Shown: positions 54,995-64,000 of the stretch, piece after piece | Numbering within the stretch: position 1 is the first letter of the stretch | Layout: the number at the start of each line of letters is the position of its first letter | Assembly (NCBI GenBank): GCA_936432065.2 | Contig: OW386285.2 | Span: 27,149,920-27,213,919 of the forward strand | Direction of reading: 5' to 3' | DNA length: 64,000 nt | Source: Rutpela maculata | Taxonomy: Eukaryota > Arthropoda > Insecta > Coleoptera > Cerambycidae | The notes under the pieces: generated by a model | Database searches by the model: none | The model's input: only the letters and a program-made list of their open reading frames with translations | Told to the model about the DNA's origin: nothing | Position numbers and translations under genes: made by a program

Positions 54995-57090
54995 TAAAAA
55001 AGGTGTTTTTTTTACCCATCCGTGGTAAAGTGTGGAAGCCATCTTTTTTTTTTTACTAATTTTGGGGTGCTGAAAACGAATCCGTCATCCGTTTTGGCCA
55101 AACATCTCGGGTACACATTAAAAAACAACTCTTATTTGGGGATGACATTGGAATTGATATTAGTCTAAATACTAAGTTTCGATAACTAACTTGAAAAAGA
55201 AGTAAAAAAACCAAATTCACCCCTTCAACCCTCCTCGCCATTCCCTCACCACCAAGAAGGTACTGTAGAAGCTACTATAACTACTATATAGTTATTTACA
55301 AAAAAAGGTCTTTTTTAGCCCATCCGTGGTAAAGTGTGGAAACCATTTTTTTTTTACTAATTTTGGAATGTCACCAAAAATGGGACACCCTTAAATTGAT
55401 ATTAGAACTTGCAACAAAAAGTTATTCTTTAGTGCAGGAAATTCTTTCAAAATACTCAGTTTCGTTAGGTAAGTAGAAAAAGAAGCAAAAATTCTAAATT
55501 CACACTTTTGGGGTTTACAGTGTGCATATCACTATCCAAAAAATATTACTTGTTTTTATATGAAAAAATTATTTAATTATTTAAATAGCTTAATAATTTT
55601 TTACTATAAAAATCAAGCAATATTCCCTTTTGGGGGTGAGGAGCAGTGGCGGATCCAGACTAGGCTTCCGGGGGAGGGGGGGCTTAATTAATAATAAGTA
55701 AAATTTGAAGTAACCTTTACTCAATACGTACAAATTAAAAATAAAAAAATTTCCGTATGATGTGAATTTTTTGAAAAATACCGTATAAAGATAAGAAAAG
55801 CGCTATTAAGGATAGGATTTTGCAGAGTGAGAGGGAAATATGCGTTTATTATAAATATAGGGGGTAAAAAGGGAGGGGAGGGGAAAAGTTTCCTTTGGGG
55901 TGGAATCGATTAAATATTGTTAGTAGATACTAAAAAAAAACGTTTTTCGAGTTTTTTCCTTAAGAAATAAATTAGGCCGAAAACTGACCTTAGAGACCTC
56001 GTGTATGATAAAAACTGTGCAACCATCCTTAGGACAACGGGAAGTATCTAAAACTATTTTAAACATTATATGCTATTTATGATTTTTTAAATATTTATAA
56101 TAAACGCATATTTCCCTCTCACTCTGCAAAATCTTATCCTTAACTAAAAGAAATAAAACGTAAAAAGACGCATTCTTAATTAAAAGAAAAAACAATATAT
56201 CAAAGTACCAAAAATACTTATAATAAAAATTCCAATCTTGTTTTTTTGTTTTGGCCTTTATTTCTGTATTATTTAATAACTATAACATTTTGCTTGATTT
56301 AGAAAAATATGTAAAAGAACCCTTAAATTCTGTTTGGGTAAAAGTAAAATTTGAAGTACCTACTTGATTATTTACCTTAGATTTATTAAGCTGCAGGAGA
56401 AGACATGTAAAGAGTTTGCTGGAGGACACTTAGGAGAGACAATCACCACCAGTTACAAATAAATAACCAGATTGATTATTAAATTTTGAAAATTCGTTAC
56501 GGCTCATAAAATAGTTTCAGATTTTTAAGCATTACGGAAATACCATGAAAGGAAGTCACAACTCGAATTAGCTCTTACCTAACTGAATATATTCAAAATT
56601 ATACTCTCAGCGCTGTGTTAATTATTAATTATTATTTACGTGTGGTGAGAGGTAAAGTCACCGAAGGTCTGGGGGGGACGGCGATGGTCCCCAGCGCCCC
56701 TCTCTGGATCCGCCACATATGAGGAGGCATATGGGTGTACTCAGAAGTAATCAGATTATTATATTCTGATAGCAACCACTTAATGAGGTGTTCTGGTTTT
56801 TTAAAAAATATGTAAATAATTATATAGGAGTTATAGTAGCTCTCAACCTTCTTGGGGGTGGTGAAGGAATGGCGAGGTTTTTTTACTTCTTTTTCTACTT
56901 AGTTATCGAATCTTAGTATTTAGACTAATATCAATTCCAATGTCACCCCGAAATAAGGGTCTTTTTTAATGTGTTCCCGAGATTTTTCGCCAAAACGGAT
57001 GGAGGATTTGTTTTCAGCACCCCTTAATTAGTAAAAAAAGATGGCTTCCACACTTTACCACGGATGGGCCAAAAAAGCCCCCTTTTTAAC
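54995..57090. mobile_element. element with about 290-bp inverted arms, interrupted by a hAT element
   Basis: The left arm (55000-55290) has CCCATCCGTGGTAAAGTGTGG, AAGCCATCTTT, CCGTTTTGGC, TTGGAATTGATATTAG and CCTCGCCATTCC. The right arm (56815-57085) is its inverse. The left arm is followed by a partial direct duplicate (55300-55510), again with CCCATCCGTGGTAAAGTGTGG. The interior is occupied by a nested hAT element at 55644-56718. No transposase was found. Confidence 0.78.
55644..56718. mobile_element. hAT-type element with CAGTGGCGGATCC ends
   Basis: Left end CAGTGGCGGATCCAGA, right end TCTGGATCCGCCACAT. Flanking 8-mers are GTGAGGAG (55636-55643) and ATGAGGAG (56719-56726), matching 7 of 8. 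An inner inverted pair, AAGGATAGGATTTTGCAG then AGTGAGAGGGAAATATGCG, lies at about 55818-55855 and, inverted, at 56103-56143. No hAT transposase remnant was recognised. Confidence 0.8.
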
Positions 57091-59066
57091 ATCTATTCGT
57101 GCATTCAAAAGTGAGGGGCAAACACTCGGAAGGAAATCTGGAGGAAATCCGAGGAAATGTCAGGAAATCTTTCTTTTTCTGATTTCTCCCCCCCCCCCCC
57201 GCTCTTCAAAATTTGGCATTACGATTTAGCTCCACTAGAAGCATCGTTTCCTAAAATTTCGTTAAAATATTTGCATTATTGTTCAAGTTTTCATCAATTG
57301 TTTAAAAATGGCTGCTCTTTATTGTTTTGATATATTGCAACTTAACAAATTGACCAAAAAGGTTCGGATAAATCTATTTTTCTGCGCAATTTTATTATGA
57401 ACAATCTCTCTCTTTCTACATTCATTGCGATACCAGCTTTACAACATATTCAACATTCTTTTGTTTAAACAAATGACTTGCGAGACAAAAATTTATTCCA
57501 AAACTTTTGACTACATTGTAATGTTTCCTAGTAGTTCCAGCAAAAAAATTGCAATTGTAAAACAATTAACTACAAATTTTTAATTTCACTCCTCTACTAA
57601 GCCATATTATCTGAGAAGCTGGTAATGAGTAAAAAGTCAAACTACCGGAGTAATATGCCAAAACGGCGTGCAAAATGAAAGATAAGAGATATACTTTTTT
57701 CTAACCCTAATATTTTGCGACATAAACACAATACCATTGCACAGAAAAATTTCTCTGTGTGTTAGTTACACATTTTGGGAAATTATTGGAAAACTGAATT
57801 CTGTAATATTTATTTGATTCATAGTTTTAGATACGTACAAACCTATGTAATTATAAAAGACATCATTCTGCAAACATTAGAGCTCATTTTTTGCCAGAGA
57901 ATTCGAGTGACGCATACTTTTTTGCGGCGTGTATGTAGTCCTGCGATATTTTACTTTACAATATGATGCAATTTTGTACTTTATCTGCAAGATCATTTTT
58001 ATGTGAGTATAATTTCAGGCTGTCACATCAAAATGCATTTATGCGGTACTAGAGGCAGTTTTAAATCAACAACATACACACCCCAGCAAGCACCTTTCGC
58101 GATAAAAGCATATCAGAATATTATAAGACAATAATTTGTATAATTGTTATTTAAAGAGGTTTACCTTGATCTCGTAATTGCATCTTGATGTTATGTATAT
58201 GCACAAGTAATTTCAACTTTTTATTTTAAAACTATCAAGGGCAAATGTCACCAGGATGAAGATGATGACTAACAAAGAAAATAAATTATGTTTATATACA
58301 AAAAACGATAGTATTTATATACATGTATAACGTCATATATTGAAATCATCTGTGCTCAAGTTAGAAATTGTATGAATTAAAGAACAAGCTTGTGATCACT
58401 AAAATCTTAACGGTAAGCAGAATAAGCCTGTTTTAAATATTATGAACACCGTTCGAAATCTGTGCAAGTAAAATCTGATGATCGATATTAAATTTGTACA
58501 CATTAATATTGACTAAAAGATCTGTGTGCGTAAAACTTCTATGTCTTGAACAGGTAATAATGGAAATTGGTTATTTTATTTCTCCTTGAAAATTTCTCTC
58601 CCAAACTTTACAAAAACAGGATTAGGTACAACTATAAATGAACACAAATTTTTGTCATCTAGAAATAAATCCGTCGTATGGGTCAAGACGTATTGTGGTA
58701 AACCAGGGAAAGACAAAACCGAACTACTTGTCAAGGAAACATCAAATATAAATGTGCTTATTCACATGATTGGAGAAAATGTCCTATAAGAACTTGCTGA
58801 CTGTATCAGAAATAAAGATGTATGAAAAATACCAAAGCCATTGGACCAAGTTTTACATCAAAAAATTACAGATATGGTTTAATTTACCCTATAACATAAG
58901 AAAACATCCATGATATAAAACAATTCAGCTATTCAGATGAAGATTACGTAGTGGATACACCATCCTTCGGAGGGGATGTAAAGCAGGCGGTCCCTTGTCT
59001 ATTAAATGTTAGGCAAGTAAAAGATCCCTACTCTTCTTACGAGAAGAGGTTCGGCAAAAATTTCCA
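57091..59066. other. unassigned sequence
   Basis: Small frames at 57775 and 58586 have no recognisable domain. A C-run lies at about 57188-57200. No repeat family members were noticed. Confidence 0.45.
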
Positions 59067-59130
59067 GGTTGGGGGTAGCTCGTCTCCTGGCGTCGGTGAT
59101 AGGCCCTGGTAGCGGAAATAGGCCGACGTT
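59067..59130 (+). repeat. dispersed repeat, copy 2 (partner at 17459), LINE 3'-end-like
   Basis: GGTTGGGGGTAGCTCGTC, GTCGGTGATAGGCC and AGCGGAAATAGGCCGACG, followed by TTAAATAAATAGATT and nine As (to about 59151). This fits the 3' terminus of a LINE with an A-rich tail. Confidence 0.55.
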
Positions 59131-59151
59131 AAATAAATAGATTAAAAAAAA

Positions 59152-59658
59152 AGCTATTCAGGGTAGCCCACGTATCTTTAGCTAGACTAACAATTTTAAT
59201 CATGAAAACTTTACACAGCATCTCTACAAAATGCCAACTTTTCCTTGTGATATATGACAACGAATCGATATGTGATTTAAATTACATCTTCTTCAGATGT
59301 GAAAACCACATTGCAGAAATTAACTGGTTTCTTACAAAAATTGTAGACGTATCTTTAATACTCCCAACGAATATATCAAACGCAATAGCTCTAATTAATG
59401 AAAAGTCGCCATTATGTAAAATTATACTGGACTTCCTATATTCAATAATAAGGCAGTTCTAGATTAGCGTAGGTTTAGAATCGTTTTCCTCTCGTTTAAC
59501 CATTTATTTTAAACATCTACCAACCGTGGTCTTCAATTGCGCGTGTTTGTATAAAGTTGCCATGAAAGACCCCTGGGCGTGAAGTGTGTGTATGTATCTG
59601 AAGTTTCAAATGTTCACTTGAACGAATTTCACATGAAAAATAAAAATCAATAAAAACC
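59152..59658. other. unassigned sequence
   Basis: An 86-codon plus frame (59202-59462) has no recognised domain. Nothing else was seen. Confidence 0.4.
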
Positions 59659-59661
59659 TTA

Positions 59662-59991
59662 AGGCGCAGTTACACGGTGCGTGGTTCGCCGATCCACGAA
59701 CCTGGTGCGTGGTTCGGCAAACCACGCGCCGTGTAACGGATAGCGAGCCAGATGTGTCAATACGGCGCGTGACCAATGCGGATTTCGTGTGGGGTTGTGG
59801 ATTGTAGGCTCGTCAAAACTGCATGGATCGACTGATGACTGATCTTCAGGCGGAGTTACCGACAACTAGATGGAAGACGCGAGCAACGTCTCCCGAGTCG
59901 CAAGCCATGCCAAGTTGCCTATGTCACACGGCACGTGTTTCGTGACTCGCCGAGCCAGGCTCGCCTAATCACGCGCCGTGTAACTGCGCCT
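59662..59991. mobile_element. GC-rich MITE with TTA target duplication
   Basis: AGGCGCAGTTACACGG at the left and CCGTGTAACTGCGCCT at the right are exact inverses, with TTA on each side (59659-59661 and 59992-59994). A 3-bp TTA/TAA duplication suggests the PIF/Harbinger superfamily. The interior has further ACCACGC/GCGTGGT words near both ends and is far more GC-rich than its surroundings. No coding sequence is present. Confidence 0.82.
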
Positions 59992-59994
59992 TTA

Positions 59995-60379
59995 TTTTGA
60001 TTTAGGTGTAAAAAAAGTATTTTCAATATTATTGTCAGCAAATGTGGCAATGAAGTGTTTACGCCGAGGTTTACGACTAGATCGATGTGTGGTATTTACT
60101 TATTAACTTTTCTTTCTCATTTAAAATTCGTTCAAGTGAACGTTCGAAACTTCAGGTACATGGGGTGTGTCCTTGTTTATTCCTTGTGCTCTTCTATATT
60201 TGCTGTTTTCTTTTCTCGATGAGATTAGAATAGACAATGGGCCTTTTGTAATACACTTTGTCGTGTCTACACGCGCTACGTTCCCAAAGTCATTTGCTTC
60301 TTGTTTTCGGAAAAAAAATAGTACATATATTTTATGATTGTATAAAATCTATCTTATCTCAGTGATTGAACTCAAAATC
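59995..60379. other. unassigned sequence
   Basis: ACTTGAACGAATTTCACATGA (59614) and its near inverse at about 60117-60137 flank the MITE from farther out. Nothing else was recognised. Confidence 0.4.
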
Positions 60380-60580
60380 TAACTTTAAAATGTAATGGTA
60401 CGACCTTCAGATCTGGTGCTTCTGCTACAAATTTTGGTGTGCCTCAAGCGTCCATCTTGGGCCCTTTATTTTTTACTCTTTTCATTAATGATATCACTGC
60501 TTTATAAATTGTTACGTAGTACAATTTTCTGATGATACTGCTGCAGTTTTCCTGCTAAAAAATGTAATTATATTAGTCTG
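60380..60580 (+). pseudogene. LINE reverse transcriptase scrap (CR1/Jockey-like)
   Basis: Plus frame gives GVPQASILGPLFFTLFINDI (about 60437-60496), then a stop. After a frame change comes YNFSDDTAAVF, matching the catalytic Y/F-A-D-D-T block with A changed to S. Upstream TSGASATNF corresponds to the S-G-V segment before the motif. Only about 60 residues of the RT palm remain, with no 3' end attached. Confidence 0.78.
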
Positions 60581-63500
60581 AATGTAAATAATATTCCCAT
60601 TTAGTATCGAGATCATTGCTGAGGCTCCGAACCTGCCAATGCTTCAAGATTTTAAATTTAGCGCCGCGTGCAGCGCAAAACCCTATTCGCCTAATGTGCT
60701 ACTTTGTGAAGTCCCAAACAGTCAAGACGATAAAAAACGACAACGTTGTTAATTTGTTTTATTGCCCAGTTCCAAAAATGTTTATTTTTGTGTGAACTGA
60801 TACGATCAAGCTACTACTAACATAAAATCGTCTTTAGGAAACAAATCTTAGAATTCGCCACTAGTAGCCTTAATTTTTTTTTCAAATCACCAATATAATA
60901 TCTTTTCGTTGGATGCATTACTATTTACTTCAAATAAATCATTACATATTTCCATATTATTAACTCCCGGCACACAAAGTTTGACACGTGTGTTTGTTTG
61001 TCTGTCTGCTTTTCATATCTCTTCAAGAGGTACGATTTTGATATGGTTTCCTTTATTTGAAAGACTATTTTGTCAAGAAGGTTTTTAGCAAGGCCTCAAC
61101 TCGGTAGACTTTTCTGCACATCATCAATAAAGAGTTGACTAGTCTTATGCAGCTTTCTAATGTTTCAACCGATATAGAGTAATTTAGTAATTTTTGTTGC
61201 ATTAAAACTTGCAAAGATACACTACTGTTACTTGTCTATGGTCAGTACAGAGCAATGAACTTACTTCGGAAAGAACATAACATAGACATGTTTACATTTC
61301 CTTAATTGGCATAAAATGTTAAGCTGGCGCGTGCGGTCAAAGTGCCGCGTTTTTTGCTTTCGGTCGAACAATCAGGACACCGGCAATTACAAAATTTGGT
61401 GCTTTTATGTTATCGACGGGTTTAACTAAATATATCTTATATCTACTTGTTGTTGTAGAGTTTACTAGCATAGGGTCAATGTCTTTTCGACGTATTTTGC
61501 TATTTTTGTAGTGTGATTTGATTAAGACGAAAAAGTCACTTCTACCCTCTCAAGCTTTGCTGTCAATCACAAGTCTGATAAAGGGGGAGGGGAAGTGATA
61601 TGGTTGTACCGCGTTACGTCAGATTGGTTAACGTCATTGGCGGCGCAGTTCTATTTTCTTTTTAACTCCTCTCTACTGATATTTTCCGCATGTCATAGTA
61701 GATCATCCTGTATAAAATTTTATATTCTTAAATTGAATTTAAATTGGCCTCCAACTCTGCATATTTTTGAAATCGATAGAAATCACCACATTTCTACTGT
61801 GAGTGGGGAGATGTCTAATTTTGTGATGTTTTATGTTGTTTTGTTTACTTTAGCTCCATCGTGAATATCATTTACATAGTTAGATAACCCACCCCCGTCT
61901 TCTAAAAAAAATGATATAATATTATGTAAATAAATCTCCTTTGTAATACGGATATCAAACAAATTTTAATACCTACGAGAATATTCAAGATATAACCTAA
62001 AACATTTAGGTCTTATTTATGAGGGGTATGGTACGATAAATAGAGCGATAAATTACCTAAATTTTATATTTTCGACAATTTGATACTCTTGTAAGCATGG
62101 GATATAATACGTTTTATAGCGTTTTAACGTTACCATTATCTTTTTTACTGTTTGTGTGTAGGTTTTCAAAGACCATAAATTGGTTTATAAGCAAGCAGCT
62201 TACGTATACTGTTAGATCTTATTTACAATTCGATTTGAAAGAAAATAAGCACTGTTAGCGTAGGAGAAGTCGAAATCAATTTTGTTCATAATTCTGTGTG
62301 TATTTATTATTTCTTCCTACGTAGACGACGAATCGGTGGTCCAATGACACATTTTCGTTTATGAGAATTTGAAGAATGCTACATACGAGCTCAGGGACGC
62401 ATTGAGTTGGACGAGACTTATGTTACACTTTTCTGTTTTGCATCCGCATATAATGGCCAAAAATTGAGCAAAAGAATGTTCAGAAATCTGGCGCTAATTC
62501 CGATCAGTTGAACACATACCTTCCAGTTCGCCACAATGATAGAGCTGCGATTCTCAAACTTAATCGAATAAATTCGAACACGAACATTTTCTGTGTATAA
62601 GAAAAAATGTAATACGCAGAAAGCTGCCTAGTTCCGTATACGAATAAATTCGAGAATAGTAGCACAGATTTCATAACTAGGTGGACAAAATTCGTACATA
62701 ACCAAATTTTGCAAAAAATATATTGATAATGTACCATTAACAAAAACCAGAAAGCAGACCTTATAAATTTACATCTCTTTCCTCCTCCTCATTTGTCATC
62801 AATAATTTTCAATACATTTTGTATATTTTTACTAATTTATAAATTTATAATACTTTTACATGAAGAATCCATCAATTTTTGTTTTTATTTGTTTTACACT
62901 TAATAACCATGGATATGGTATAAGCACACTTACAACACAAGTTACATGTGTAACTTAGGTAAGTTGTTTAAATCATTTTTGATATACTTAACAGAATGTA
63001 GTTATTTTTAGTTATAAACAACATTGTTATCTTCTACCTAATAAAATTGAATTGAAAATTGAATTGAATTAGATGACAGATTTATTTTTTGAAACTCTGT
63101 CTTGGCTAGCGTCAAGTCATCCTCAGTAAAGCTGTTATCAATTAGAACAAATACCCTTTTTATAAGCTTAACACATCCACAAAAAACGCTAAACCTTCGT
63201 CGTCTGAAAGTTGAGAGATGCAACTTTGTGTAGCTGATATTTTGTATTCCTTTTTCACTCTAGTTTGCTTTTTTCGGAATTAATCGGTCACCTCTTTTAA
63301 AATAAAGATTGTGACCTTATTCCCTTCGATCTCAAATGTGGCTTGCAAAAGTAGGCCCTTCACTATTTACACTGGCTAATAGAGGCTCCACTTTCTTTTT
63401 CTTACACTCGCAAAACAGTTTTTGTGGCGACCTCGCAAGAGTTACGCAAGGTTACAGGTACGTACAGCTAATCCTAATATAAGTTTTCTTTGTACGGTTA

Positions 63501-63714
63501 ATTAAAAAAATGCCAATACTTCTCAAGTTTTTTTTCTACAGCTTTTCAAGTTAATAATAACGCCAAGAATTAAAGCAAAACATAATATTTAAGTCCCGAA
63601 ATAAAAATAATAGAGAAATAATAATATTGTATATAGCAAGAAAATAGAACACGTGAGCACCACCTGAATTCTCCATTTGAAAAAATGAATCACAATATGC
63701 AGTTCAAAACAGAC
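60581..63714. other. long stretch, mostly unassigned
   Basis: Near 60985-61050, GTTTGTTTGTCTGTCTGC then ATATCTC...GATTTTGATATGG resembles the GTCYGTC-type tract and following motifs of families F and G, without a hairpin. Near 62321 a plus frame reads YVDDESVV and then YENLKNATYELRDALSW, which could be a decayed reverse transcriptase YxDD region but is too weak to call. A direct AATTGAAAATTGAATTG repeat lies at about 63046-63070. Confidence 0.4.
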
Positions 63715-63890
63715 TAGCCCTTTCAATGCTCATGACCCCGCGAACGTCATCGCGCAACTATACCGCGGTGCGCATGACGTCTGCGGACGTCATTCGTTAA
63801 ACTCGGGACGTTCATAGACGTCACGAGCACTGGGTCGCAATATATGACCGATTGTGCGCGTGACGTCTGAGGACATCATATTTTGTTTTT
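63715..63890. repeat. GC-rich cluster of GACGTC (CRE-like) palindromes
   Basis: GCGCATGACGTCTGCGGACGTC (63769-63790) and GCGCGTGACGTCTGAGGACATC (63857-63878) form two diverged units 88 bp apart, with GAACGTCAT, GACGTTCATAGACGTCACGAG and GCTCATGACC around them. The GC content stands out. Probably the end of a MITE or a small satellite. The opposite end may lie beyond the window. Confidence 0.5.
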
Positions 63891-64000
63891 CCATGAAAAT
63901 ATTTTAGTATTTTTAAAAAATATATAATGTCAATTTCAAATAATTAAATTCTCGGAAAAAAGGCTTTAGCACCCAGGCGTATCAGGCCAATTTAGAGTAG
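63891..64000. other. window end, unassigned
   Basis: AT-rich, nothing recognised. Confidence 0.4.

Noticed and set aside
62310..62420. Reverse transcriptase YVDD region
   Set aside because: One weak motif without the expected flanking blocks; left as unassigned.

Overview
The window looks like AT-rich, non-coding DNA from an animal nuclear genome, most likely an insect or other arthropod. The case for this is the mix of mobile DNA: non-LTR retrotransposon (LINE) reverse transcriptase relics, hAT, pogo and Tc1/mariner-type DNA transposons, many short inverted-repeat elements (MITEs), long foldback palindromes and a satellite array. No bacterial features (operons, ribosome binding sites, CRISPR) are present, and I found no intact host gene, rRNA or functional tRNA. 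Species cannot be named from this sequence. The window is best read as a long intergenic or intronic stretch. Almost every open frame over 60 codons is either noise or a broken piece of a transposable element (TE) protein.

Layout. 1-11 kb: a MITE, a diverged minisatellite, a foldback, a minus-strand LINE relic and an unusual cluster of a 14-base motif (8.5-9.8 kb). 11-16.9 kb: a mariner/IS630-type relic, a DDE transposase relic, a LINE with a GATTT-repeat tail and a hAT element with a perfect 8-bp target duplication. 18.5-24 kb: a hairpin-ended repeat (family F) split by a long-inverted-repeat transposon with a protein relic, a TTAA-flanked MITE and two copies of a second hairpin-ended repeat (family G). 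25.3-31.7 kb: a compound palindrome, a (TA)28 microsatellite and a second copy of the same hAT, which carries both a family G copy and a 1.5-kb foldback. 32.7-37.6 kb: family F pieces with a tRNA-Ser-like module, a pogo-type transposon studded with iteron-like repeats, and a 134-bp satellite array holding two hAT MITEs. 38.7-49.1 kb: five or more LINE relics on both strands, a permuted inverted repeat, and a long-TIR element with a protein relic and an inner MITE. 50.6-57.1 kb: a foldback, a long-TIR element with a cysteine-rich (CXC-like) relic, and a long-TIR element interrupted by a hAT element. 57-64 kb: mostly unrecognised sequence with one MITE, one LINE scrap and a CRE-like GACGTC cluster.

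The elements do not form a pathway. The main readable content is their insertion history. Two copies of one hAT element each received a family G insertion at a different site, and the empty site in the other copy shows the boundaries. Families F and G have different sequences but the same order of parts: terminal hairpin, GTCYGTC-type tract, ACG-TAACTC motif, then GAAATTTGG. That shared design, suggestive of Helentron/Helitron-like non-autonomous elements but not proven, is the most interesting pattern in the window.
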